Shown here: positions 7,130 through 15,424 of the stretch, piece after piece
How positions within the stretch are numbered: position 1 is the stretch's first letter
How the letters are laid out: every line of letters starts with the position of its first letter
Assembly (NCBI GenBank): GCA_040774885.1
Contig: JAXGTO010000030.1
Span: 1-24,291 of the forward strand
DNA length: 24,291 nt
From: JAXGTO01 sp040774885
GTDB lineage: Bacteria; Actinomycetota; Coriobacteriia; Coriobacteriales; Eggerthellaceae
Direction of reading: 5' to 3'
Notes under the pieces: model-generated
Databases searched by the model: none
Told to the model about the DNA's origin: nothing
Seen by the model: only the letters and a program-made list of their open reading frames with translations
Position numbers and translations under genes: made by a program

Positions 7130-9004
7130 GTGGCGGGTTTTTCCGACGAGGACATACGGCGGGTCAGGGAAGCGAATGATATCGTTTCGGTTTTTTCTGA
7201 TCGACATCAGATGCGGCAAAAGGGCCGTACGTTTTGGTGCTGCTGTCCTTTCCATGATGAGGCCACTCCCTCTTGCCAGGTAGATCCCGCGACTCAGTTG
7301 TTCTATTGCTTCGGCTGTCACGAGGGCGGCGATGTCTTCAGCTACATCATGAAGAGCGAAGACCTTGATTTTCCCGATGCGGTACGCAAGCTGGCACAGC
7401 GTGCGCATGTTCAGATAACCGAGTCGGGTGGCGAAAAGATGAAACGCGGTCAGAAGGCCCGCTTGAAAGATGTGTGCCGTGAAACTGCCGAGTTCTATCA
7501 TATGCAGCTTATGCGCACCAAATCCTCCAGCGTCCAAGCGGCTCGTTCGTATCTTTCCGGGCGTGGTTTGGGCGGTGATATTCCCAAAAAATGGCAGCTT
7601 GGATTCGCACCCGGCAATCGAGCGCTGTTGAACCACCTGCAATCAAAAGGTTTCACCGTCAAGGAAATGACCGAGGCCAACGTCGTCACTTCTTACGAAG
7701 GCAAAGGCGCCCAAGACCGATTCTTCAACCGCATCATGTTTCCCATTCATGACGAAGCCGGTGATTGCATCGCCTTCGGCGGGCGCGTGGTGGGGAAGGG
7801 CGAGCCGAAATATCTCAACAGCCAAGAAACGCCGTTGTTCCATAAATCAAGCGTGCTCTACGGCTTGGATAAGGCGAAGGCCTCCATGGCATCCATGGGC
7901 TGCGCCATTGTGGTGGAGGGATATACCGATGTCATCGCCTTGCATGAAGCGGGCGTGACCAATGCGGTCGCCACATTGGGAACGGCTCTGACGCCGCTGC
8001 ATGTGCGCGCCTTGTCCCGCCATGCCCGTGTCAAAATCGGTGAAGAATACCGCCATAAGATCATCTATCTGTTCGACGGCGATGCCGCCGGCCAGCGTGC
8101 TGCCGATCGCGCCCTTTCGTTCATCGATGCCTCCATGACTCCCGAGGCAGGCAAGCAGCGTTTGGACCTATGCGCATGCACGCTCCCCGACGACCTCGAT
8201 CCTGCCGATTTCGTCGCGCAGCGCGGAGTGGACGCACTGCGTGTGCAGCTTGATGCTGCGCCTACGCTTATCAGCTATGGCATCGATCGGCGACTGGCCG
8301 CCCAAGATCTTGAATCTCCTGAAGGCCGTGCGGCGGCAGCAGCAGATGCCGTCCAGATATTGGCTCCCATCAAGGATTCCCTTTTGGCGCGTGACTACGC
8401 CGTTCAGATCGCCGGAAAGCTCCATATGCGCGAAGACGACCTGCTTCGTATGCTCGACCAAGCCAAGCCCGCGTCTTCGCCGGTGGTGCAGCAACCTGTG
8501 CCTGACGATTCTCCTGCAGCTCCCGTCAAGCAGAAACTTTCCGCACAAGAACGGAGCCGACGCCAGTTCGAGGCGCGCCTGCTTGCGATATGCGCTCGGT
8601 ATCCTTCGCTCGGCATGGCCTTTTCCGATTCCCTGGCTCAAACCAACTGGCACTCCAAGCTGTCTGCCCGGATGGCCGACGTATTGCTCGATCTTCTATC
8701 TTCCGATGCGGATGTTCGTCCTGCCGATATTTTGGGATCTCTTACCCGTCAAGTTCCCCAGGCGGCACGGCTCATCGCGGCCTCCGGTCCTTCGGGAACG
8801 GAAGATGATGCGCGCAAGAACGCCGTCTATTTGGCAGAGGTGCTCCAATTGGGAGATACCGAAGAAGCCATCGAGGCTTATCGTGCGCGCTTGGCCGACC
8901 CCGGCTCCATGGACGAGCAGGAATACGATCTTATGTTTCAGACGGTCGCTGCGCTCCAGCGCGATGTGGCCGCCCGAAGGGAAGCGCTGCACGGTCGTTC
9001 GTGA
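7130..9004 (+). CDS. dnaG: DNA primase DnaG
   Basis: DnaG synthesises RNA primers at the replication fork. The 624-residue protein starts with a CHC2-type zinc finger (ligands Cys39, His42, Cys60, Cys63). The RNA polymerase core follows, with FGGRV (about 211-215), the Toprim motif VVEGYTDV (about 261-268) and the metal-binding DGD near residue 315. The C-terminal 200 residues match the less conserved helicase-binding region. The GTG start at 7130 follows a GGAAGGGG ribosome site (7118-7125) and places the zinc finger at the usual distance from the N-terminus. No clear promoter was found just upstream. Downstream are def, fmt and rsmB on the same strand. The gene rpoD, a frequent neighbour of dnaG elsewhere, is not in this window. 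Confidence 0.97.
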   Translation: MAGFSDEDIRRVREANDIVSVFSDRHQMRQKGRTFWCCCPFHDEATPSCQVDPATQLFYCFGCHEGGDVFSYIMKSEDLDFPDAVRKLAQRAHVQITESGGEKMKRGQKARLKDVCRETAEFYHMQLMRTKSSSVQAARSYLSGRGLGGDIPKKWQLGFAPGNRALLNHLQSKGFTVKEMTEANVVTSYEGKGAQDRFFNRIMFPIHDEAGDCIAFGGRVVGKGEPKYLNSQETPLFHKSSVLYGLDKAKASMASMGCAIVVEGYTDVIALHEAGVTNAVATLGTALTPLHVRALSRHARVKIGEEYRHKIIYLFDGDAAGQRAADRALSFIDASMTPEAGKQRLDLCACTLPDDLDPADFVAQRGVDALRVQLDAAPTLISYGIDRRLAAQDLESPEGRAAAAADAVQILAPIKDSLLARDYAVQIAGKLHMREDDLLRMLDQAKPASSPVVQQPVPDDSPAAPVKQKLSAQERSRRQFEARLLAICARYPSLGMAFSDSLAQTNWHSKLSARMADVLLDLLSSDADVRPADILGSLTRQVPQAARLIAASGPSGTEDDARKNAVYLAEVLQLGDTEEAIEAYRARLADPGSMDEQEYDLMFQTVAALQRDVAARREALHGRS

Positions 9005-9113
9005 ACGCCGCATGGTGTTTGGCCGAAGCGCATATGTGTCGCATGCGGCATTATCCGTTGGAGCGCTACAATGCAGTTCGATATTAGGATTCGACCCGCG
9101 AGGATTGAACATC

Positions 9114-9644
9114 ATGCAAATCGTCACATCACCAGATCCCCTCTTGCGTCAAAGATGCGAGGAATGTTCTGAGCGGGACCGCAGTGTAAAACGGCTGGCC
9201 CATCAGATGGCTCGCACCATGTACAAAAACAACGGTTGCGGCTTGGCTGCTCCTCAAGTGGGCATGCTCAAGCGCATCGTCGTCATCGATTGCGATGTCG
9301 ATTCGGATGCCCAGAACCCGGTGTTCCTGATCAATCCATCTATTGTCGAAACTTCTGGCGAAAACGTCACCGAGCCCGAAGGGTGCCTTTCTTTCCCCGG
9401 CATCTCGGTTCCCGTCACACGGCCTGCCTTTGCGCGCGTTGAATATCGCGATCTCGACGGCAACGCCTGCACCATCGAAGGCGATGGTTTGCTCGGTCGT
9501 TGCCTGCAACATGAAATCAATCATCTGGACGGCATCACGTTGTTCGAGAGCTGCAATCCCGTCGATCGCATCAAGGCGCTGCATGATTACGATGCCGCCT
9601 TGGCTGCTGGGGCGAAGCCCGGCGAAACATCTATCGGGGAATAA
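9114..9644 (+). CDS. def: Peptide deformylase
   Basis: This metalloenzyme removes the formyl group from nascent proteins. The 176-residue product has all three signature motifs: GCGLAAPQ (41-48), EGCLS (89-93, with the metal ligand Cys91) and HEINH (133-137, with the two metal-binding His and the catalytic Glu). The frame is open far upstream into dnaG, but the ATG at 9114 is the first that gives a normal deformylase N-terminus (MQIVTSPDPLLR), and it has GAGGA nine bases ahead (9100-9104). The 109-base gap after dnaG contains a possible -10 box TACAAT (9067-9072) with only a poor -35 partner. fmt follows after eight bases, so the enzymes that add and remove the formyl group are co-transcribed. 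Confidence 0.96.
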   Translation: MQIVTSPDPLLRQRCEECSERDRSVKRLAHQMARTMYKNNGCGLAAPQVGMLKRIVVIDCDVDSDAQNPVFLINPSIVETSGENVTEPEGCLSFPGISVPVTRPAFARVEYRDLDGNACTIEGDGLLGRCLQHEINHLDGITLFESCNPVDRIKALHDYDAALAAGAKPGETSIGE

Positions 9645-9652
9645 GGTCATTC

Positions 9653-10609
9653 ATGCGCATCGTTTTCATGGGCACTCCCGGTTTTTCCGCTGCTATCCTC
9701 GATAATCTGCGTTCTCAGCACGATGTGGTAGGGGTCTTCACTCGACCCGATGCCGTGCGCGGGCGCGGCAGCAAACTCGTTCCTTCTCCAGTCAAGGCTG
9801 TTGCCCAGTCGGGTGGAATCACGGTGTTCACTCCTTCGACTTTGCGCGATGCCCAAGTCCAACAGCAGATTGCAGACCTGCGTCCCGACATCATCGTTGT
9901 CGCCGCCTATGGCGCCATCCTGCCCAAAGAGGTGCTTGATATTCCGCCGCTTGGTTGCTTGAACGTCCATGCTTCCTTGTTGCCGCGTTGGCGCGGCGCA
10001 GCGCCCATCGAGCGTGCCATTCTTGCTTCCGACAAACAGACGGGCGTATGCGTCATGCGCATGGAAGAAGGTCTCGACACGGGCGATTACTGCATTTGCC
10101 GCACCACTTCGATCGAAGGCAAGAGCGCCACGGAACTCACGGCTGAATTGGCCGATTTGGGTAGCCAAGCGCTTTTGACGGCGCTGACGCTTCTGGCCAA
10201 GGGGTCGATCGAATGGCACCAGCAAGACGGGTATTTTGCCACATATGCCGCCAAGGTCGAAAAGCATGAGTTCTTTCTCAAACCCGCCGATCGAAGCAGG
10301 AAAGCGTCATTGAAGGTCCAGGCTTCGTCTGCTCCCCATCCTGCTCGTTGCATGGTGGCATCTCGCCAGGTCACCGTGACCAAGGTTTCGCCTGTGGCCA
10401 GCAGGGCGGTGCTTCAGGGTCTCCATGGTTTGCGCAAGGGACGCATCATGCTTTATCAGAAAAAGCTGTATCTTGGTTTCTGTGATTATCCGCTTGAGCT
10501 GGTCGAAGTCAGGCCCGACGGAAAACGGACGATGTCCGCCGCCGATTTTGCCGCCGGCATCCAGAATGTGAAAAGCGGGCTTATCACCTGGGAAGCCCTC
10601 GATGACTAA
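9653..10609 (+). CDS. fmt: Methionyl-tRNA formyltransferase
   Basis: Fmt formylates Met on initiator tRNA with 10-formyltetrahydrofolate. The 318-residue protein shows the N-terminal MRIVFMGTP start, the catalytic Asn104 and His106 and the SLLPRWRGAAP loop (109-118). Asp142 lies in the LDTGD segment. This matches the Asn-His-Asp triad of the E. coli enzyme, which is offset by two residues. The C-terminal tRNA-binding barrel (about 210-315) is present but divergent. An AAGGT that overlaps the def stop serves as ribosome site. Its end overlaps rsmB by eight bases. Confidence 0.96.
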   Translation: MRIVFMGTPGFSAAILDNLRSQHDVVGVFTRPDAVRGRGSKLVPSPVKAVAQSGGITVFTPSTLRDAQVQQQIADLRPDIIVVAAYGAILPKEVLDIPPLGCLNVHASLLPRWRGAAPIERAILASDKQTGVCVMRMEEGLDTGDYCICRTTSIEGKSATELTAELADLGSQALLTALTLLAKGSIEWHQQDGYFATYAAKVEKHEFFLKPADRSRKASLKVQASSAPHPARCMVASRQVTVTKVSPVASRAVLQGLHGLRKGRIMLYQKKLYLGFCDYPLELVEVRPDGKRTMSAADFAAGIQNVKSGLITWEALDD

Positions 10610-11969
10610 GCTGAGTCCGGCGCGGCTTGCCGCGCGAAAGATTGGGACTGCCGCCCGCGAACGCGATGCGTATGTGTCCGAGATCATAGACAGACATCTT
10701 TCCGAAGTGCGTCTGAGCCATTCGGATGCCGCATTCGCTCGGATGCTGTGCTTGGGAGTGGCTGCCACATTCGGCACGCTCGATGAGGTCATCGACCGAT
10801 TTCTCAGTTCTGCCAAGTCGCTGCAGCCGCCTGTTCGCGATGCGCTGCGCATCAGTGCCTATGAACTCCTGTTTTTGGACAAACAAGATCACGCTGCCGT
10901 CGATCAAGGCGTCGAACTGGTTCGGGAAGTGCAGCCGAAGGCATCTGGTTTGGCCAATGCCGTTTTGCGCAAGGTTGCCGCTGCGCGCGCTTCGTTTCCA
11001 TTCGGCGACCCGACTTGCGATATCTCTGCTTTGGCGCGGCTTCGCGGCTTTCCGCTTTGGATGGCCCAGCTGTTCGTCGATGAGATGGGCATTCAAGCCG
11101 CCTCTTCGTTCATGGATGCCTGCAATGCTCCCTCTCCGGTGTTTTTGGGCATTAACGCCTGCTGCAGCACTGATGAGGAAACCGCGCGGAAATTGACGCA
11201 GGCGCATATCGAAGCCTCCGCGGTTCGCGGTGCGGATGGCAAACCAATCGCCGGTTGCGTGCGTTTGAGTGAAGCCTCCAGCGTCGCCTCGCAAACGGTG
11301 GCTTCGCTATTCGAGTCCGGTCGGGTATTGGTGAGCGATGCCGCCGCCCAGGCTATCGCCTGGCTTGCTTTGCCCGATGGGCCAATCGATTCATTTCTGG
11401 AAATAGGGTCTGGGCGCGGTACCAAGACCATTCTTTTGCAAAGCGATGCCCAACGTCGCTATGGCGCCCAAATGGAGCTTACCTGCGTTGATGCCCATGG
11501 GTTCAAAGGGGGGCTTTTGCGCGATCGCGCCAACCGCTATGGCGTGCACATTGCGGAAACCTTGACCGCAGATGCCCGCAACCTTGAACCGGCTTTGGGC
11601 GGTCGCCGTTTCGATGCCGCATTCATCGATGCTCCGTGCAGCGGACTGGGGACCTTGCGTCGCCATCCTGAAATCAGATGGCATCTCAAGGCTTGCGAAA
11701 TCGATCAAATGGCTCAGGCCGGTTTGGAAATGCTGTCAGATACGGCACGGTTCGTACGCAGCGGCGGGCGTTTGGTTTATGCCACCTGCACCGTCACCAA
11801 ATCTGAGAACAGGGGAGTCGTAAAACGCTTCTTGGATTCTGAAGTTGGCCGCGACTGGAAGGTTGAGCCGGTCGATTGCGCGGCCGGTGCGAAAGCTGCC
11901 TGCTTTGAACCGCGCCTGTCTGCCCAGGGATGCGATGCGCATTTCGCGGTGGTGCTGCGCCGCAAGTAG
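10602..11969 (+). CDS. rsmB: 16S rRNA (cytosine-967-C5)-methyltransferase RsmB
   Basis: RsmB methylates C967 of 16S rRNA with S-adenosylmethionine. The 455-residue protein has an N-terminal NusB-like RNA-binding domain (about 1-140) and a C-terminal Rossmann methyltransferase domain. The latter has the SAM loop EIGSGRGTKT (around 264), the motif DAPCSGLGT with Cys346, and YATC with the nucleophile Cys396. The 50-residue spacing of the two Cys equals that of E. coli RsmB. Its ATG overlaps the fmt stop by eight bases. def-fmt-rsmB is a classic translation cluster. It converges on the next gene, whose end lies 41 bases away. Confidence 0.95.
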   Translation: MTKLSPARLAARKIGTAARERDAYVSEIIDRHLSEVRLSHSDAAFARMLCLGVAATFGTLDEVIDRFLSSAKSLQPPVRDALRISAYELLFLDKQDHAAVDQGVELVREVQPKASGLANAVLRKVAAARASFPFGDPTCDISALARLRGFPLWMAQLFVDEMGIQAASSFMDACNAPSPVFLGINACCSTDEETARKLTQAHIEASAVRGADGKPIAGCVRLSEASSVASQTVASLFESGRVLVSDAAAQAIAWLALPDGPIDSFLEIGSGRGTKTILLQSDAQRRYGAQMELTCVDAHGFKGGLLRDRANRYGVHIAETLTADARNLEPALGGRRFDAAFIDAPCSGLGTLRRHPEIRWHLKACEIDQMAQAGLEMLSDTARFVRSGGRLVYATCTVTKSENRGVVKRFLDSEVGRDWKVEPVDCAAGAKAACFEPRLSAQGCDAHFAVVLRRK

Positions 11970-11971
11970 CG

Positions 11972-11986
11972 GGGAGCTTCGCTCCC
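11972..11986. other. Small hairpin in the convergent gap after rsmB
   Basis: A perfect GGGAGC/GCTCCC stem with a TTC loop follows the rsmB stop by two bases, within a 41-base gap between convergent genes. No T run follows in either direction, so it is at best a weak or bidirectional 3'-end structure. Confidence 0.35.
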
Positions 11987-12010
11987 ATGCTCGCGGCGCA
12001 TTCGAGTCGG

Positions 12011-13801
12011 TTATACGAGCCCGTCTATCTGCTCTTCTTCGGCCACGGATTTTTGTTCGGTATTCTCCGCTTTGTCTTCGTCGCGGATCACGCCGCGGCG
12101 GATCTTGCCGTTGACGGTTTTAGGCAACTCGTCCACGTAGTCGATGATGCGGGGATACTTGTAGGGAGCCGTTTGGCGTTTGACCCACGTTTGAAGCTCT
12201 TTGCTGAGTTCTCCCGTGGCCTCGAATCCTGATGCGAGCACGATGGTGGCTTTCACGGCGCTGCCGCGCAGCGGGTCGGGTACGCCGGTCACCGCGCATT
12301 CGCGGACGGCATCATGTTCCAGCAGCACGCTTTCGATTTCGAAGGGCCCGATGCGGTAACCGCTCGATTTGATGACGTCGTCATTGCGGCCCACGTACCA
12401 GAAGTATCCGTCTTCGTCTTTCCAGGCGGTGTCTCCGGTGTGATACCAGCCGTCATAGATGGCTGCTGCCGTCTTCACGGGGTCTCGGTAGTATTCCATC
12501 ATGATCCCGGCGGTGGTCTCATCTTCCTTGATGCAGATCTCGCCGGTTTCGCCTACCGCGCATTCGGTTCCGTCATCATGCTGGATCTGGATGGTGTAGA
12601 GCGGCACGGGCTTTCCCATCGAACCGGAGCGAGGAGTCGAGCCGACCAGATTGGCCACGGTGAGCGGCGTTTCGGTCTGACCGAATCCTTCGAATATGGT
12701 CAATCCGGTGTGCTCTTTCCAGAAGGCGAAGAGGTCGGGGTTGAGCGCTTCGCCGGCCGTAGTGGAATACACCAAACTCGAAAGATCATGCGCATCGACA
12801 TCCACCTCGGTCATCATGCGGTACATGGTGGGAGGGCAGCACAAAGTTGTGATGTGGTACTTGGTTATGAGATCGAGGATCTCGTCGGCATGGAAGCGGT
12901 CGAAATCGTAGGTGAACACGCAGGCTTCCATCAGCCATTGACCGTAGTACTTGCCCCAGACGGCTTTGCCCCAGCCGGTGTCGGCGATGGTGAAATGGAT
13001 GCCGCCGTCGCTTTGCACGTTGTGCCAATGCTTGGCCGTCACGATATGGGCGATGGCGTATTTGGAATCATGGAGGACCATCTTGGGGTTGCCGCTGGTG
13101 CCGCTGGAAAAATACATCAGCAGGGGTTCCAGGGCGCTGGTGGCGCGTCGCTCGAAGGCATCATCGGCGCTGCGAACGCCTGAATTGAAGTCGAGCCAGC
13201 CTTTTCGCTGGGCGGGAACGGAGCAGATGCCGTCTGCGCCAGAGAGCGCTTCACCATAGCCGTGCTCGGCTGCCGTGTCGATCATCAGTCCGCCGCCGGC
13301 GCCGTTCACCAAGATCTTCGTTTCCAGCGTGGGGCAGGTGGGGTCGACGTTGTCGCATACCTGGGCGATGTCTCCCGCGTCGGTGCAGATAACGGCTTTC
13401 ACCTGGGCGCTTTGGATGCGGTATTCCAAGTCGTGGTCCTTCAGCATGAAGGTGGCGGGAATCATGCAGGCGCCCAGCTTGTGCAGGGCGGTGGCCACGA
13501 ACCAGAATTGGTAATGTCGGCGCAAGATGACCATGACCATGTCGCCGCGACCGATGCCGCACGATGCGAGGTAGTTCGCGGTCTTGTCGCTCCAGTATTT
13601 CATATCGCCGAAGGTGAAGCGGTGCTCTTCTCCTTCAGGGTTGCACCAGACCATGGCGGGGCGTTCGGGCTCGGCATCGGCGATGGCATCGACCACGTCG
13701 TATCCGAAGTTGAACTCTTCGGGGCACACGACCTTGAAATCGGTGAGCAGTCCGTTGCCGTCGTATTCTTCTTTAACGTATTGGGAATGGAGATCTATCA
13801 T
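12011..13801 (-). CDS. AMP-forming acyl-CoA ligase, MACS-like (copy 1)
   Basis: This ANL-superfamily enzyme is expected to activate a carboxylic acid with ATP and CoA, releasing AMP and PPi. Core motifs are complete: the ATP loop YFSSGTSGNPK (230-240), GFGQTE (372-377), YHTGD (453-457), GYRIGPFEIES (481-491) and the catalytic Lys566 in NGKIRR. The segment DTGWGKAVWGKYYGQW (274-289) is typical of medium-chain/aryl (MACS) ligases rather than acetyl-CoA synthetase. About 25 acidic, low-complexity residues extend the C-terminus. It follows the XRE-cupin gene on the minus strand after 106 bases that include a strong hairpin. The ATG at 13801 has only a GAAAGAG-like ribosome site. It is clearly paralogous to the ligase at 18670-20346. 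The substrate is unknown; branched-chain or aryl acids are plausible beside the oxidoreductase. Confidence 0.9.
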   Translation of the reverse strand: MIDLHSQYVKEEYDGNGLLTDFKVVCPEEFNFGYDVVDAIADAEPERPAMVWCNPEGEEHRFTFGDMKYWSDKTANYLASCGIGRGDMVMVILRRHYQFWFVATALHKLGACMIPATFMLKDHDLEYRIQSAQVKAVICTDAGDIAQVCDNVDPTCPTLETKILVNGAGGGLMIDTAAEHGYGEALSGADGICSVPAQRKGWLDFNSGVRSADDAFERRATSALEPLLMYFSSGTSGNPKMVLHDSKYAIAHIVTAKHWHNVQSDGGIHFTIADTGWGKAVWGKYYGQWLMEACVFTYDFDRFHADEILDLITKYHITTLCCPPTMYRMMTEVDVDAHDLSSLVYSTTAGEALNPDLFAFWKEHTGLTIFEGFGQTETPLTVANLVGSTPRSGSMGKPVPLYTIQIQHDDGTECAVGETGEICIKEDETTAGIMMEYYRDPVKTAAAIYDGWYHTGDTAWKDEDGYFWYVGRNDDVIKSSGYRIGPFEIESVLLEHDAVRECAVTGVPDPLRGSAVKATIVLASGFEATGELSKELQTWVKRQTAPYKYPRIIDYVDELPKTVNGKIRRGVIRDEDKAENTEQKSVAEEEQIDGLV

Positions 13802-13876
13802 GGGATTCTCTTTCGCAGGTGCGGCGCGCGCAACGGCGCGGCCGTGGTGATGGACGGGATGTGGCTGGCGCTATGC

Positions 13877-13908
13877 GGCACCTCCGCGGCGTATAGCTGC
13901 GGGGTGCC
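13877..13908 (-). other. Intercistronic hairpin between regulator 1 and ligase 1
   Basis: GGCACC/GGTGCC (13877-13882 with 13903-13908) and CCGC/GCGG (13884-13887 with 13899-13902) form a ten-base-pair stem with one bulged T and an 11-base loop. It lies directly after the regulator's stop codon, reading on the minus strand. No T run follows. It could end part of the transcripts or protect the upstream message. The other regulator-ligase pair has only a 15-base gap and no such element. Confidence 0.45.
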
Positions 13909-14492
13909 TAGATAATCCCGTTGGCCTGGGGCTTCAAGACGATGGCCAAAAACACGCAGGGCTGGCCGCCGGTCGCTATCATGCCGTGCCCGCGTCCGCT
14001 GTCGTAGAGCAGGGAATCGCCGGGCTCGAGTTCTTCCACATGGTCTTCGTAGGCGAAGCGCATCTTGCCCGAGATGATGTAGTCGAATTCCTGGCCTTCA
14101 TGTTTGGAAAGATGGATGGGAGCTTCCTGCTCTTCTTCCAGGTAGGGAGCCGTCACCAAGAACGGTTCGCAGAGCTTGTTGCGGAAGTGGGGCGCCTTGT
14201 GGAGATATTCGAATCCGGCGCGTCGTTTGATCGAGAGGCCTTCACCGGCCCGTTCAAGCGAGTAACCGCTGAGATGCGGATTCTCACCCGTGAGCAGTTC
14301 GATGACATCGACGCCGAATTTCTCGGCGCATTTGTACAGGAAGGTGAATGAGAGATCTTGGGTTCCGCTTTCTTGCGCGGCATATTCCTTGACCGGACGG
14401 CCGGTGGCATCTGCCATTTCCTGCATGGTGTAACCCATGTCTTCACGCAGGGCTTTGATGCGATTTGCGACTTCCTGTATGTTCGGTTCCAT
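13908..14492 (-). CDS. XRE-family HTH regulator with C-terminal cupin domain (copy 1)
   Basis: The 194-residue protein has an N-terminal helix-turn-helix (about 5-65) and a C-terminal single-domain cupin (about 115-190). The cupin carries HEGQEFDYIISG and PGDSLLYDSGRGHG, the two conserved cupin segments. Such XRE-cupin proteins usually sense a small metabolite and control a neighbouring catabolic or biosynthetic operon. The frame is open 16 codons further upstream, but the ATG at 14492 is preferred because a clear AGGAG (14499-14503) lies six bases ahead and the longer form adds only a low-complexity stretch. It heads a two-gene unit with ligase 1 and diverges from the oxidoreductase operon. 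It is paralogous to the regulator at 18094-18654. The ligand is unknown. Confidence 0.88.
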   Translation of the reverse strand: MEPNIQEVANRIKALREDMGYTMQEMADATGRPVKEYAAQESGTQDLSFTFLYKCAEKFGVDVIELLTGENPHLSGYSLERAGEGLSIKRRAGFEYLHKAPHFRNKLCEPFLVTAPYLEEEQEAPIHLSKHEGQEFDYIISGKMRFAYEDHVEELEPGDSLLYDSGRGHGMIATGGQPCVFLAIVLKPQANGII

Positions 14493-14528
14493 GCGATGCT
14501 CCTGATTCGTATGCTGTTGTGGGTTCGA

Positions 14529-14540
14529 ATTGTAATACAA
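14529..14540. promoter_or_regulatory. Palindrome TTGTAATACAA overlapping a -10 box in the divergent control region
   Basis: The 152 bases between the two divergent genes (14493-14644) hold one clear 11-base palindrome, TTGTA-A-TACAA, at 14530-14540. Read on the minus strand it overlaps a good -10 box, TACAAT (14534 down to 14529), placed about 37-42 bases ahead of the regulator's ATG. A repressor bound there would block its own gene. No strong -35 box accompanies it. For the plus strand the best candidate is TTGCAA (14597-14602) with TTCAAT (14618-14623), but the spacing is only 15 bases. An operator role is inference. Confidence 0.45.
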
Positions 14541-14644
14541 CTTGCAGCCGATGCGCCTGTGACGCGATGATTTCCCCTTATTCCACTTCGATGCCGTTGC
14601 AATCGAGCTGCTTGTGGTTCAATGGGGGAGAAAGGAGCTCTTCC

Positions 14645-15376
14645 ATGGACGTCTCTCACCCTCCCGTCCCCGACGCATTGGCCGCATCGCCCGGCGTTGT
14701 CGTCGTGGCCGGATACTATGGCGTTGGTAAGACGACGCTTTCGCTCAATTTGGCCATGTCGTATTCTGCGGCGGGTCGCGCCGTCACTCTGATCGACCTC
14801 GATGTGGTCAACCCGTATTTTCGCAGCAGCGACCATCGCGAGGCTTTGCGTGAGCAGGGCATAGAGGTTCTGGCCCCGTTGTTTGCGGGAACCGCACTCG
14901 ACACGCCTTCGGTTTCCGGCGCGGTGAGCACGGCTGTAGCGCAAGCCCGGGATGCCGGGACGAACGGCTTGGTCATCATCGATGCGGGCGGAGATGATGC
15001 GGGAGCCACGGCGCTCGGTCGCTTCGCCGATGACGTTGCCGCGGGTGACTACACCTTCATATATGTGGTCAATCGCAATCGCGTGGGAGCTCGCGGCGAT
15101 GAGGAAGTCGCTGCCACCTTGCAGGCCATCGAGGCGGCTTGCCATCTTCAAGCCACGGGCATCGTGGGAAACAATCACTTGATGGAAGCATCCGATGCCG
15201 CTCGTTTCGTCGAAGATGAACGTTGGTCGGCCGAAATCGCTTCGGCACTCGATCTGCCCCTTATGTTCGTCACCGTGCCGCCGACCCTGTCCCCTGATTA
15301 CGATGGCGTAAACGACCCCGCCAATCCCGCCATCGAGCGCTACTATGTACAGACACCCGTCGCTCCTCCGTGGTAA
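14645..15376 (+). CDS. P-loop ATPase of the SIMIBI (MinD/CobQ-like) class, unknown role
   Basis: The 243-residue protein has a Walker A motif GYYGVGKTT (23-31) and a switch-like segment LIDLDVVNPYFRS (49-61). Strand 3 ends in IIDAGGDDAG (111-120), the layout of SIMIBI NTPases. The signature Lys of the deviant MinD/ParA Walker A (KGGxGKT) is replaced by Tyr24, so a ParA-type partition protein is unlikely. No membrane segment or metal-binding Cys pair was seen. The start at 14645 has an AGGAG at 14633-14637. It is the first gene of the oxidoreductase operon, 48 bases ahead of the ferredoxin subunit. It might be an assembly or maturation ATPase for that complex, or a metabolic kinase-like protein. 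The function is not established from sequence. Confidence 0.8.
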   Translation: MDVSHPPVPDALAASPGVVVVAGYYGVGKTTLSLNLAMSYSAAGRAVTLIDLDVVNPYFRSSDHREALREQGIEVLAPLFAGTALDTPSVSGAVSTAVAQARDAGTNGLVIIDAGGDDAGATALGRFADDVAAGDYTFIYVVNRNRVGARGDEEVAATLQAIEAACHLQATGIVGNNHLMEASDAARFVEDERWSAEIASALDLPLMFVTVPPTLSPDYDGVNDPANPAIERYYVQTPVAPPW

Positions 15377-15424
15377 GAGGCGCAGCGGTTGTTGCAAGCA
15401 ACGAGAGAAGAAGAAGGAATCACC

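Noticed and set aside
4528..7155. 875-codon open frame on the minus strand opposite hppA
   Set aside because: Its residues are Gly/His/Asp/Ala-rich with no domain pattern, while the plus-strand frame is a full pyrophosphatase. It is an antisense shadow of GC-rich codons and also crosses the repeat region and into dnaG.
8241..9113. Upstream extension of the def frame into dnaG, as if a fusion
   Set aside because: The extension is out of frame with dnaG, rich in Arg/Ser/Pro and unlike any domain. The ATG at 9114 has a ribosome site and gives a standard deformylase.
12314..13183. 289-codon plus-strand frame opposite ligase 1
   Set aside because: Antisense shadow of a ligase with all core motifs; no ribosome site or domain.
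14493..14540. 16-codon N-terminal extension of regulator 1
   Set aside because: The Asn/Gln/His-rich stretch covers the ribosome site and the proposed -10 box; ATG at 14492 is better supported.
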